64,000 bases of DNA, taken from positions 62,001 to 126,000 of the forward strand of contig NZ_JAAVVB010000008.1 of the NCBI RefSeq assembly GCF_018449775.1, given 5' to 3'. A program made the translations under genes and the position numbers. The notes beneath the pieces were generated by a model, which searched no databases, was not told where the DNA came from, and saw only the letters and a program-made list of their open reading frames with translations. Source of the stretch: Mucilaginibacter sp. dw_454. Its GTDB lineage: Bacteria > Bacteroidota > Bacteroidia > Sphingobacteriales > Sphingobacteriaceae. Shown in pieces: positions 1-7,350 of the stretch. Position 1 is the stretch's first letter. Each line of letters opens with the position of its first letter.

Positions 1-573
1 ATTGGCGAGTGCTACGAGAAGTTGGAGCAGATGGATGATGCCCGCGCTTTCTACAAAAAATCAGTTAAAATGGACCCTAAGCTGGCCGATGCCTGGTTTG
101 GTATTGGCGTAACACTTGATTTTGAAGAACGTTATTTTGAAGCTTTACACTTTTACAAAAAAGCCCTGGATATAGACGCACTCAATGCCGACTACTGGTT
201 TGCCATTGCCGACGCCGAGTATAAACTGGGCCACATGAAAGAAGCCGAAGACGCGTATGAAAAAGTGGTTGAGTTAAATCCTTTGGATATTGATGCCTGG
301 CTGGACTACTCATCAATCTTGTACGAGGATAAACGCCTGGTAGGCGCTATCGAAATCATATCAGAAGCTATTAAGAACAATCCGGAAGCGGCAGAGCTTT
401 ATTACCGTATGGTAGCCTACTTGTTTGCCAAAGGCGAATACAACGAGGCGTTAAACTACCTGGAGCTTGCGCTGGGCAGCGATCCTGAAAAACATTACAT
501 TTTGTTTGATTACTTACCGCAACTACAAGAAAACAAAGTGATACTGGATATCATCAACCGATATTCGAAGTAA
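1..573 (+). CDS. TPR-repeat protein (5' partial)
   Basis: The reading frame is open from the first base, so this is the C-terminal part of a longer protein whose start lies left of the window. About 190 residues are visible, almost entirely tetratricopeptide repeats: successive helical pairs with the usual W/G/Y/A/P spacing (for example AWFGIGVTLDF, YWFAIADAEYKLG and AWLDYSSILYED, each followed by a repeat-closing P at about 34-residue intervals). At least four repeats can be counted. TPR arrays are protein-binding scaffolds; no catalytic domain or membrane segment is visible in this part, so the role is unknown. A strong terminator follows the stop. The TTG at 22 is simply an internal Leu codon rather than a start. 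Confidence 0.85.
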   Translation: MGECYEKLEQMDDARAFYKKSVKMDPKLADAWFGIGVTLDFEERYFEALHFYKKALDIDALNADYWFAIADAEYKLGHMKEAEDAYEKVVELNPLDIDAWLDYSSILYEDKRLVGAIEIISEAIKNNPEAAELYYRMVAYLFAKGEYNEALNYLELALGSDPEKHYILFDYLPQLQENKVILDIINRYSK

Positions 574-588
574 TATTAAGCTAGTATT

Positions 589-624
589 AAAAAAGCTAAA
601 ACGTTTACCGTTTTAGCTTTTTTT
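589..624 (+). terminator. Rho-independent terminator after the TPR gene
   Basis: A hairpin with 13-bp arms (AAAAGCTAAAACG pairing with CGTTTTAGCTTTT) around a TTTAC loop runs directly into a T tract. It lies 16 bases after the TPR stop codon and points rightward. Confidence 0.85.
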
Positions 625-666
625 TTAAGACTTTTACAGCCGTTTACTACCCCCTCGTTTTTATTT

Positions 667-1428
667 ATGAATTACACCATCAACAATCTTCCCGAGCGCA
701 CGCAAAAACCACGCGATAAAGGCATCACCATGGTAATGGATAAGGGCCTTAGCTTAAGGCAGGTGGAAGATTTTCTAGAAGTTGCAGGCACATATACAGA
801 TATTGTGAAGCTGGGCTGGGCAACATCATACGTTACACCTAATCTCGATCAAAAAATAAAAATGTACCAGGACGCCGGTATCCCGGTTTATTTTGGAGGA
901 ACTTTGTTTGAGGCGATGATCGTGCGAGACCAGTTTGATGACTACCGCCGCATTTTAGATAAATACAACCTGCAACACGCCGAAGTATCGGACGGATCAA
1001 TAACTATCGACCATGCCGAAAAGTGTGAATACATTACTAAGCTGGCTAAACAGGTTACCGTAATATCAGAAGTTGGATCAAAGGACGTGCAGAAGATCTT
1101 TGCGCCTTATAAATGGATACAACTGATGAAAGCCGAGTTAGAGGCCGGTTCATGGAAAGTTATTGCCGAGGCCCGCGAGAGCGGCAACGTAGGCATTTAT
1201 CGCGATTCTGGAGAGGTAAGACAAGGTTTGGTGGATGAGATCTTAACACAAATACCCGAAGGCAGCATTATCTGGGAGGCACCGCAAAAAGCGCAGCAGG
1301 TTTGGTTCATCAAATTGATAGGCGCCAACGTAAGCCTGGGCAATATTGCCCCTGCCGATACTATCCCCCTGGAAACTTTAAGATTGGGTATCCGCAGTGA
1401 TACATTTGATCACTTTTTGGGATTGTAA
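667..1428 (+). CDS. Phosphosulfolactate synthase family protein (ComA-like)
   Basis: At 253 residues this is full length for the ComA/(2R)-phospho-3-sulfolactate synthase family, a TIM barrel that adds sulfite to phosphoenolpyruvate. Supporting stretches are KPRDKGITMVMDKG at residues 16-29, the DIVKLGWATS segment near 45, the YFGGTLFE turn near 75, EVSDGSI near 107 and the VISEVGSK strand near 135. In methanogens this is the first step of coenzyme M synthesis. In Bacteroidota, which are not known to make coenzyme M, the product may feed sulfolactate or another sulfonate; a link to sulfonolipids is only a guess. The gene stands alone, with a terminator 43 bases upstream and a repeat element downstream; no comB or comC is next to it. 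The family call is firm, the pathway is not. Confidence 0.85.
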   Translation: MNYTINNLPERTQKPRDKGITMVMDKGLSLRQVEDFLEVAGTYTDIVKLGWATSYVTPNLDQKIKMYQDAGIPVYFGGTLFEAMIVRDQFDDYRRILDKYNLQHAEVSDGSITIDHAEKCEYITKLAKQVTVISEVGSKDVQKIFAPYKWIQLMKAELEAGSWKVIAEARESGNVGIYRDSGEVRQGLVDEILTQIPEGSIIWEAPQKAQQVWFIKLIGANVSLGNIAPADTIPLETLRLGIRSDTFDHFLGL

Positions 1429-1438
1429 ATGATTAGAT

Positions 1439-1532
1439 TGTCATTGCGAGCGTAGCGTGGCAATCGCAGGGAGAAAAGTACAGCATCACCGGAGCGCGTG
1501 CGATTGCTTCGTCGTTCCTCTTCGCAATGACA
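1439..1532. repeat. Palindromic intergenic repeat, family A copy 1
   Basis: TGTCATTGCGA (1439-1449) and its exact complement TCGCAATGACA (1522-1532) form the outer arms; an inner pair, GCAATCGCA (1460-1468) and TGCGATTGC (1500-1508), extends the hairpin. It sits between two convergent genes. The same words recur near 28.5, 42.0 and 61.8 kb, so this is a dispersed non-coding family. Confidence 0.8.
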
Positions 1533-1539
1533 GAAAAGT

Positions 1540-1998
1540 TTACTGTTCTGCCTTCTTAATCTTCTTAAACGATTTCACCTCAGGTTTTTTCTTGTGATCT
1601 GATTTCTCAAACAAATGGCCAAACTTGCCGAACAATCCTTTAGCTTTATCCCATACAGACTCGACAGAATCTTCAGAAATATAGTGCGAGGCTTTTTGAG
1701 ATACCAGGCCCACCAAAGCCTTTATAATAAAGTTTGAGTTTCTAAACAGCGTTTTATTTAGTGCAAAAGGCAACACAAAGCGCGATAATATGCCCAAAAA
1801 ATCCTGCTGGAATATGCCACCTTCCGGACCGCTGATAGACGGATCATGCCTGCCAAATACGGACATAATCGTCGAGAATATAGCACCCGGGCCGTTAAAG
1901 CGCCCCCTTATTTCCAGCCCTTTCTCGCGCTCCAACCCTTTCAGGCGGTATATTTCATTCTTAAGGTCAGCGTGGCTGTTAATTGGCAGGTACGTCAT
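1540..1998 (-). CDS. Conserved hypothetical protein, last gene of a small envelope cluster
   Basis: A 152-residue protein without a recognised domain. It begins with a short helical stretch, has a Gly/Pro-rich middle and then a moderately hydrophobic helical region (about residues 65-100) that could associate with a membrane. The C terminus is strongly basic and Lys-rich (roughly the last 20 residues). Its start overlaps the end of the upstream holin-X-like gene by 20 bases, so the two are almost certainly cotranscribed and translationally coupled. Together with the YtxH gene this suggests a role at the cell envelope. I do not recognise the family well enough to name it. Confidence 0.7.
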   Translation of the reverse strand: MTYLPINSHADLKNEIYRLKGLEREKGLEIRGRFNGPGAIFSTIMSVFGRHDPSISGPEGGIFQQDFLGILSRFVLPFALNKTLFRNSNFIIKALVGLVSQKASHYISEDSVESVWDKAKGLFGKFGHLFEKSDHKKKPEVKSFKKIKKAEQ

Positions 1999-2350
1999 TT
2001 TGTTGTTTATTTTTAAAGAACTTCTTCACTATAGCGTTAGCTATCGGTCTTTCAAAACCACCTTTATTGAATTTAAAAATAATAGCAATAAGCAGGTATA
2101 TCAAAGCCGTACAGCCAAAGCCTTTCCAATCAGACTGAAACACCTCTGCCAGGTAAAAAGCCAGTGTAAAGCTGGCAAAAATAAATGCCAGTAAGGCGCT
2201 TATAGCTACCACAACATCAGCAATTACGCTGGCAAAGATTGTCGAGCCACTATCAATGGCCTGGTATTTTGCCAGCTTAAGCTTTATTTCGGCATAATCT
2301 TTAAGTTGTTCAAATAACGGCGCCTGAGGTTCTTTTTTGGCTTCTTCCAT
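1979..2350 (-). CDS. Holin-X-like small membrane protein (phage holin superfamily)
   Basis: This 123-residue protein has a short charged N-terminal helix followed by two strongly hydrophobic segments, about residues 40-68 and 76-95, and a basic C terminus. The pattern and the LFEQLKDYAEIKLKLAKYQA lead-in match the small membrane proteins annotated as putative holin-X / 'phage holin family' (PF07332 type), widespread in Bacteroidota chromosomes and usually found beside YtxH proteins. Despite the name there is no phage gene around it, and a lytic role is not implied. It sits between the YtxH gene and the unknown gene that overlaps its 3' end. Confidence 0.75.
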   Translation of the reverse strand: MEEAKKEPQAPLFEQLKDYAEIKLKLAKYQAIDSGSTIFASVIADVVVAISALLAFIFASFTLAFYLAEVFQSDWKGFGCTALIYLLIAIIFKFNKGGFERPIANAIVKKFFKNKQQNDVPAN

Positions 2351-2369
2351 GGTTCTTTGTTTAGTCGAT

Positions 2370-2430
2370 TGTCTTGAGTGCTAAGTCCTGAGTCGGTTAT
2401 ATACAGGCTTAAGACTTAGGGCTCAAGACA
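2370..2430. repeat. Intergenic inverted repeat built from repeated words (family C)
   Basis: The left arm TGTCTTGAGTGCTAAGTCCT pairs imperfectly with the right arm ending GGCTCAAGACA. Each arm contains variants of CTTAAGACTTAG, so the palindrome is made of several copies of one word. It lies between the YtxH and holin-X-like genes. Confidence 0.6.
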
Positions 2431-2443
2431 CCAGACCTAAAAT

Positions 2444-2710
2444 TTATGCGTGTTCCAAATCGTCCTGGTACTCTTCTTCGGCACCTTTGATCTTAGATTT
2501 TACGTTGTCAACTATCTTGTCTTTCAAGCCAACCAGATTATCAATTTCTGCAGCGGCCGTTTCTTTGATCGAGTCGCCCAGGTTTTTTAGTGATTCAGCT
2601 AATTTGTCGCGGGTTTCGTCGCCTTTATCAGGAGCAAACAAAATTCCAAGCGCCGCACCTGCTGCTAACCCTGCAAGCAGAGCTACAACTACTTTAGTGT
2701 TATCATTCAT
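2444..2710 (-). CDS. YtxH-domain small membrane protein
   Basis: An 88-residue protein with one N-terminal glycine/alanine-rich membrane segment (residues 7-26, containing LLAGLAAGAALGILFAP) followed by the DKGDETR turn and an amphipathic helical tail with regular charged residues. This is the standard architecture of YtxH/GvpP-type proteins, often general-stress or envelope-associated. A Bacteroidota -7 match (TATATTTG on the minus strand, 2767-2774) lies about 57 bases upstream of the start. It is first in a leftward group with the holin-X-like and unknown genes, although a palindromic repeat separates it from them. Confidence 0.85.
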   Translation of the reverse strand: MNDNTKVVVALLAGLAAGAALGILFAPDKGDETRDKLAESLKNLGDSIKETAAAEIDNLVGLKDKIVDNVKSKIKGAEEEYQDDLEHA

Positions 2711-2766
2711 ATTACGTAATTTTTAGTGTTCAACATTTGATTTATAAAACGATTAAATATCTATTT

Positions 2767-2774
2767 CAAATATA
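2767..2774 (-). promoter_or_regulatory. Candidate -7 element for the YtxH gene group
   Basis: Minus-strand TATATTTG matches TAnnTTTG exactly. No clear -33 TTG is seen. The implied leader is about 50 bases. Confidence 0.45.
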
Positions 2775-2855
2775 GTTAATCAATATTTTGTATCCGTTTA
2801 AGCACGATTAATTAATTTTTAAACGTCGCAAACAGGTAATTGTTCATAAAAATCT

Positions 2856-3899
2856 TTAATTATCGGCACCGGCCTGCAGGCGGTCAAGCCGGTCGGCGGC
2901 CATACGGTTGGTTTCATAGATTTCTACCAGCAACAAAAAGTAAGCCAATAGTAATGGCCCGAACACCAGGCCCAATATACCAAATAAAGGCAATCCTATA
3001 AAAACGCCTATCACTGATATCAATGGGTGGGTATTAGCTACGCGCTTGTTAATGATCATGCGCAGCACGTTATCAATATTGCCAATAAATATCAGGCCAT
3101 AAGCTAGTAGCAATATGCCTTTTATGTTATGATCAGTAGCAAACAAATACAGACTGGCGGGTATGCAAAGCGTAGGCGCACCTACTACCGGCAAAAATGA
3201 TATAAAGGCTCCTATTACACCCCAAAAAACGGGGTCGGGTATGCCAAAGATCCAGAAGCCGTTTGCAAGCAACGCACCCTGTACCAGGGCTATGATGCCC
3301 TGCCCTAACACATTCGAGTAAGTTGAGTTACGCAGTGCTACCGCAAACTTAATAGCATACTGCTCGCGGAAAGGCGCATAGCGCAGCATAGTGGCCTCAA
3401 ACTCTTTAATTTGTACAAACATAAAGTACAGCAAAAAGTAAAGCACAAGTAGCGTTAATATGATGTTAGCGGCACTACCCAGCAATGAGGGAAACAGGTC
3501 TGTAACATAGGTACTCAGCTTTTGTAGTGTATTTTCGGCAAAGTGAGTTTGTTTAAAAGTGGTTTCGGCAAAGTGGTCAATTTTTACCAACCATTGTTGT
3601 ATATGCAAATCGCTCACATTAATTTCGGCTATTTTGCCTATCACCATAAAACTTATAGCAATAATGGGCAACACAATTACCACCAGCGAAATAAAGATGA
3701 TAATGAGCGCAGCGATAGGGCGATTCCACTCGCGCGTCTCTACCATGTACAAGTAGAAGGGCCTGAAAATGGTAAATAATACAATGGCGCCAAGTATTGA
3801 ACTAAACAAGCTACTTAACGCATATAGTATAAAACAGCCAAGCACAATAATGCTTACCAGTATAATTGTATTACGCTGCTTATAGTTAAAAATCGACAT
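2856..3899 (-). CDS. AI-2E family (PerM-type) membrane permease
   Basis: This 347-residue protein has about seven hydrophobic segments: two near the N terminus (residues 12-45), one near 60-85, one near 145-165, then a cluster from 200 to 335. A loop of about 60 residues between segments three and four and a C-terminal run of paired helices with GIPDPVFWGVIGAFISFLP and PLFGILGLVFGPLLLA are typical of the AI-2E transporter family (PF01594). Members have been linked to AI-2 export, Na+/H+ exchange or osmolyte flux, so the substrate cannot be told from sequence. It lies 51 bases downstream of the small HisKA-like gene on the same strand and may be in its transcript. Confidence 0.85.
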   Translation of the reverse strand: MSIFNYKQRNTIILVSIIVLGCFILYALSSLFSSILGAIVLFTIFRPFYLYMVETREWNRPIAALIIIFISLVVIVLPIIAISFMVIGKIAEINVSDLHIQQWLVKIDHFAETTFKQTHFAENTLQKLSTYVTDLFPSLLGSAANIILTLLVLYFLLYFMFVQIKEFEATMLRYAPFREQYAIKFAVALRNSTYSNVLGQGIIALVQGALLANGFWIFGIPDPVFWGVIGAFISFLPVVGAPTLCIPASLYLFATDHNIKGILLLAYGLIFIGNIDNVLRMIINKRVANTHPLISVIGVFIGLPLFGILGLVFGPLLLAYFLLLVEIYETNRMAADRLDRLQAGADN

Positions 3900-3950
3900 T
3901 TACCTAGTACTTGTGTAACAACACTATAAACAAATAAAGGCAAAATAGTT

Positions 3951-4133
3951 TTATCGGGCGTGGTTTAAAAGCTCATTTATTTTTGTGGCACTGGTAAGGA
4001 TACTTTCCAGGCAAAATAAAAAATCTTCTGTAGGCTCGGGCACTTCATGCTTCAGGGTATCTAAAGCCAGGTGTATGTTTGATAGTTGATTTTTAATATC
4101 ATGGCTCAACTTAGCCATTGCTTCTTCGTCCAT
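3951..4133 (-). CDS. Stand-alone HisKA/DHp-like helical hairpin, 60 residues
   Basis: The whole protein looks like one dimerisation/histidine-phosphotransfer hairpin. Residues 3-29 form a helix with an H-box-like LSHDIKNQLSNI (candidate phospho-acceptor His11), residues 30-35 form a Pro-containing turn, and residues 36-60 form a second helix ending INELLNHAR, like the second DHp helix of HisKA kinases. There is no sensor and no HATPase domain, and no sign of a truncated ATPase domain downstream. It starts 22 bases after the stop of the NtrC-type regulator on the same strand, so it is probably cotranscribed and may act on that regulator. A phosphotransfer, phosphatase or decoy role is inference; the possibility that it is a decayed kinase cannot be excluded. 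Confidence 0.65.
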   Translation of the reverse strand: MDEEAMAKLSHDIKNQLSNIHLALDTLKHEVPEPTEDFLFCLESILTSATKINELLNHAR

Positions 4134-4155
4134 ACGCTACAATTCGCTCTTTACT

Positions 4156-5598
4156 TTATTGTTTCAGGTTGATAGCCTTCATTTTATTGTAAAGTGTTTT
4201 ACGGTCTATGTTTAAAATTTCGGCCGCTTTGGTTTTGTTAAAATTAACCTCGCGCAATACCCGTAAAATAGTTTCGTATTCGGCTTCTAAAGCTGCGTTT
4301 TTAAGATCATGGCGCGGCTCTTTTTGTTCAGTACGATATTCTTGTTGCGGTTGCTGCTGATGGTATACCGGCTGACCAAAACCTGATGGATTACCAAAAT
4401 CAGACGGCATTTTATAGTTTGATATCTCCAGTGGTAATGATTTAGTGGTAATTTCGCTGCCCTCACTAATCAATGTAGCGCGTCTTACTATATTTTTCAG
4501 CTCGCGCACGTTACCCGGCCAGCGGTAATTCAGGAAGCAGTCAATCACTTCGGGCGAAAAATGTGTTACATTACGGCCCAGTTCCTGGTTAGCCAGGCGT
4601 AAAAAGTGTTCGGCTAACAGCATAATGTCGCTGCCACGCTCGCGCAATGCAGGCAAATAAATGCCAAATTCGTTGAAACGATGGTATAGATCTTCCCTGA
4701 ACTTGCCTTTGTTAATAGCATCTACCAAATTCTCATTAGTTGCTACTATAATACGCACATCAAGGTCAATCTCTTTAGTACTGCCTATCCGTTTTACTTT
4801 ACGCTCCTGCACGGTGCGCAACAGGGCGGCTTGTATTTCGTATGATAAATTGCCCACTTCATCTAAAAACAAAGTACCGCCATTAGCCATTTCGAAGTGG
4901 CCTATCTTGGTGGCAAATGCGCCGGTAAATGATCCTTTTTCATGTCCGAAAAATTCGCTCGCAGCAAGCTCTTTGGTCAGCGATCCACAGTCCATAGCAA
5001 TAAATGGCTGATTGCTGCGATGGCTATGCAGGTGAATGCTTTTGGCTACTTCTTCTTTACCTGACCCACTTTCGCCCAATATAATTACACTATAATTGGT
5101 TGGTGCAACCAATTCTATTTGTCTGAAAAGCTCTTTTGATGCACGGCTGGTACCAACCACTACCCCGTCTGACAGCACCGTTTTTTTTGTGGCTTTAGTA
5201 ACCGGTGTAGGAGAATCGTCGCCTTCAATTAAAGCCTGCCGCGTCTCTATTGCTTTGGTAATGGTATTTAAAATCTCGTCGGGATAGAGCGGCTTACTGA
5301 TGTAATCGTAAGCCCCCATCTTAATCAACTCAACTGCCATTTTAATATCCGAGTAGCCGGTAATAATAATTACACCTGTTTTAGGATATTGGGTTTTTAT
5401 AAGCCGGAGCATTTCGCGCCCATCGGTATCTTCTAAACGATAATCGCACAGCACCAGGTCGAACTCTTCATTTTTAAGATGTTCAATCCCGCTGTTACCG
5501 CTCGAAGCGGTAGTTACGTCAAATCCGTTGCGCGTTAAAAATTTGGATAGTAATACGGCAACATTTACTTCATCATCTATGATGAGGATTTTTTTCAT
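4156..5598 (-). CDS. Sigma-54-dependent NtrC-family response regulator
   Basis: The 480 residues divide into a receiver domain (1-120: acidic pocket D8/D9, phospho-acceptor D52, T80, K102), an AAA+ sigma-54 activation domain (about 145-375) and a C-terminal Fis-type helix-turn-helix (about 435-478, NKTKAAEILNIDRKTLYNKM). The AAA+ part has Walker A GESGSGKEE, the sigma-54 contact loop as GSFTGA (Ala to Ser relative to GAFTGA, a variant also seen in working family members) and Walker B GGTLFLDEVG. It should activate sigma-54 promoters after phosphorylation. No full histidine kinase is adjacent; the next gene encodes only a 60-residue HisKA-like hairpin. A Gln/Pro-rich linker (around 400-425) precedes the HTH. 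Confidence 0.93.
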   Translation of the reverse strand: MKKILIIDDEVNVAVLLSKFLTRNGFDVTTASSGNSGIEHLKNEEFDLVLCDYRLEDTDGREMLRLIKTQYPKTGVIIITGYSDIKMAVELIKMGAYDYISKPLYPDEILNTITKAIETRQALIEGDDSPTPVTKATKKTVLSDGVVVGTSRASKELFRQIELVAPTNYSVIILGESGSGKEEVAKSIHLHSHRSNQPFIAMDCGSLTKELAASEFFGHEKGSFTGAFATKIGHFEMANGGTLFLDEVGNLSYEIQAALLRTVQERKVKRIGSTKEIDLDVRIIVATNENLVDAINKGKFREDLYHRFNEFGIYLPALRERGSDIMLLAEHFLRLANQELGRNVTHFSPEVIDCFLNYRWPGNVRELKNIVRRATLISEGSEITTKSLPLEISNYKMPSDFGNPSGFGQPVYHQQQPQQEYRTEQKEPRHDLKNAALEAEYETILRVLREVNFNKTKAAEILNIDRKTLYNKMKAINLKQ

Positions 5599-5736
5599 AT
5601 CAGCAATTTATTATCTGGTAGCTTGTTTAAATTGTAAGTTACGCAAAAATGCTATAACCAAATAAATTTTAAGCGTTTAGGTTAAAAAAAGCCAATTTGG
5701 GCCATGGCGGGGCCGGATATTTTAAACTGCTGTGGG

Positions 5737-6357
5737 CTATAAGTTAAATGCGTAAGCTACACGAAGTGCCCAAAAACTATTGTGGTTGCTATCGCCATAA
5801 AACGTCGAAGTAGTTTCATAACGGAAGCCTGCATCAATATATCTGTGATGCTGCTTAAGCGGTAAAACTAAGCCAATTTGCGGGGCCCAGGTAAATGCAT
5901 CGCCATATAGCGCGTATAATTCTTTTTTGTTAGCCAGCAAAGTTTCGCCTGCTTCGGCAGCCACATAAAAACGATTTCCTATCAATAGCTTAGCGCCTAT
6001 TTTTAAAGGTATGGTGTTAAAGTTTTGTGTAGGTACGTTGGTAATAGATTGTTGGCTTGATTTGATAATGCCTGATTTAATGAAACTTACATATCCGGCA
6101 GATGCGGTAAGATAAAAGGACGACATAACCGGCACCTCTACCCCTAAGTTCAAACCGGTACCAAATTTATACGGCGACGATGCTGTACCATCTGTAGCCA
6201 CGTTTACGCCGGTACCAAAACTATTGCCGGTAGTAGATGCAAAATTGACACCTAAGCTAATCCTCAAACTATCGGGGACATTGATCTGCGCGTTTGCAGC
6301 CGAACAAAAGCAGGTAAACACAATAGCATAAACAAAGGCCTTAAAGGTGATTTTCAT
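5737..6357 (-). CDS. Outer-membrane beta-barrel protein, paralogue 1
   Basis: A 206-residue protein with a signal peptide of about 23 residues ending ANA-Q. The rest is alternating short strands with aromatic girdles (FYLTASAGYVSF, FYVAAEAGETLL, YIDAGFRYE) and a terminal strand LRVAYAFNL ending in a residue pattern expected of OmpW/OmpA-like small barrels recognised by BAM. It is clearly paralogous to the next gene upstream: both have FYV..EAG..LL, WAPQ(I/L)G and YIDAG(F/V)RYE in the same order. The function is unknown beyond outer-membrane placement. A TAnnTTTG match (minus strand, 6448-6455) lies about 90 bases upstream. Confidence 0.8.
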   Translation of the reverse strand: MKITFKAFVYAIVFTCFCSAANAQINVPDSLRISLGVNFASTTGNSFGTGVNVATDGTASSPYKFGTGLNLGVEVPVMSSFYLTASAGYVSFIKSGIIKSSQQSITNVPTQNFNTIPLKIGAKLLIGNRFYVAAEAGETLLANKKELYALYGDAFTWAPQIGLVLPLKQHHRYIDAGFRYETTSTFYGDSNHNSFWALRVAYAFNL

Positions 6358-6447
6358 ATCAATTTTTTTAGATTAAATGTTAAAACGCTCAAAGCGCTAA
6401 CAACGTATAATTTACAGTAATATATCAGTTTATCAATAAAACTTGTG

Positions 6448-6455
6448 CAAAACTA
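6448..6455 (-). promoter_or_regulatory. Candidate -7 element for outer-membrane protein gene 1
   Basis: Minus-strand TAGTTTTG is an exact TAnnTTTG match about 90 bases before the start at 6357, downstream of the terminator of the neighbouring paralogue, so it would give this gene its own transcript. Confidence 0.4.
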
Positions 6456-6529
6456 ATATCCCCCGGCAATTACACGCTATAAATAGATGTAAAAAAATGT
6501 TAATTTTCAATTTACCCTTTAAAATGAAC

Positions 6530-6563
6530 AAAAAAAGCGCTGTCAAAATTTGACAGCGCTTTT
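6530..6563 (-). terminator. Rho-independent terminator after outer-membrane protein gene 2
   Basis: Perfect 13-bp arms (AAAAGCGCTGTCA and TGACAGCGCTTTT) around a 5-base loop, followed on the minus strand by an uninterrupted T tract. It lies 31 bases past the stop of the gene at 6595-7179 and separates the two paralogues into different transcripts. Confidence 0.85.
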
Positions 6564-6594
6564 CCAATCATAGGGAGTTGTAGGGTCTGTTTGC

Positions 6595-7179
6595 TTAGAA
6601 CCCGTAAGCTACACGTAAACCAAAGAAGTTAACTTTGCTGTTATCGTCGTTGCTTACCAATTTAGTGCTTGCTTCGTAACGCACACCGGCATCAATGTAG
6701 CTGCTGCCGCCCAATGCAAATTGGTAACCTAACTGCGGGGCATAAGTAAACAGGGTAGATTTGTCTGCACCGGCTAAATCAGATTTGTTAAGCAAGAAAG
6801 TGGCACCGGCTTCGCCTTGTACATAAAAATTATTTACCAGGAAGTATTTTAAACCTGCTTTAACCGGTAATAATTGAATGTTTGGGCCTTTTGCAGTAAT
6901 ACCTGCAACAGTTACGTCTTTAGCAAAAATGTTGTCGTAACCGGCGTTAACAGTAACAAATAATTTAGATGCTACCGGGATGTCAACCTGTAATGAACCG
7001 CCCAGGTTCCAGTTGTAACCGTCTGATAAATGGCCCGTTGGGATACCGGCATCAACGCCGATGCTGTAACGGATGCCTGTTGCTGTTGTTGTAGATGTAG
7101 GGGTGGTTTGTGCTTTAGCGCCTAAGGTTAAACCTGCAAAAGCTAAAACAAGTGCTGTGATTTTAAATGTACTTTTCAT
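6595..7179 (-). CDS. Outer-membrane beta-barrel protein, paralogue 2
   Basis: A 194-residue secreted barrel protein. The signal peptide runs to about residue 23 (ALVLAFAGLTLGAKAQ), followed by a Thr-rich stretch (TTPTSTTTATG) and then repeated amphipathic strands with Gly-aromatic turns, ending NFFGLRVAYGF, a terminal-Phe strand typical of BAM substrates. It shares the strand order and the YIDAGVRYE signature with the paralogue downstream, so the pair arose by duplication. It has its own strong terminator. The role is unknown; small barrels of this type are often called porin-family or OmpW-like. Confidence 0.8.
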   Translation of the reverse strand: MKSTFKITALVLAFAGLTLGAKAQTTPTSTTTATGIRYSIGVDAGIPTGHLSDGYNWNLGGSLQVDIPVASKLFVTVNAGYDNIFAKDVTVAGITAKGPNIQLLPVKAGLKYFLVNNFYVQGEAGATFLLNKSDLAGADKSTLFTYAPQLGYQFALGGSSYIDAGVRYEASTKLVSNDDNSKVNFFGLRVAYGF

Positions 7180-7350
7180 AGTGGTATTTATTAAATTGTT
7201 GTGTGTTTATTAAACAACGACACAAAGTAACATCACAAATACATTATGATTTTTCATCCAAATGTCACGATTATTCAATCGATTGATTAACAATGATTTA
7301 TTTTTTGACCTTATGGGTATTTTGGTCAGTCTATTGTAATAAATCGCGGT

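Noticed and set aside
1979..2350. Prophage remnant because of the holin-like protein
   Set aside because: No integrase, structural or lysis gene is near; such holin-X-like proteins are common chromosomal genes in this phylum.
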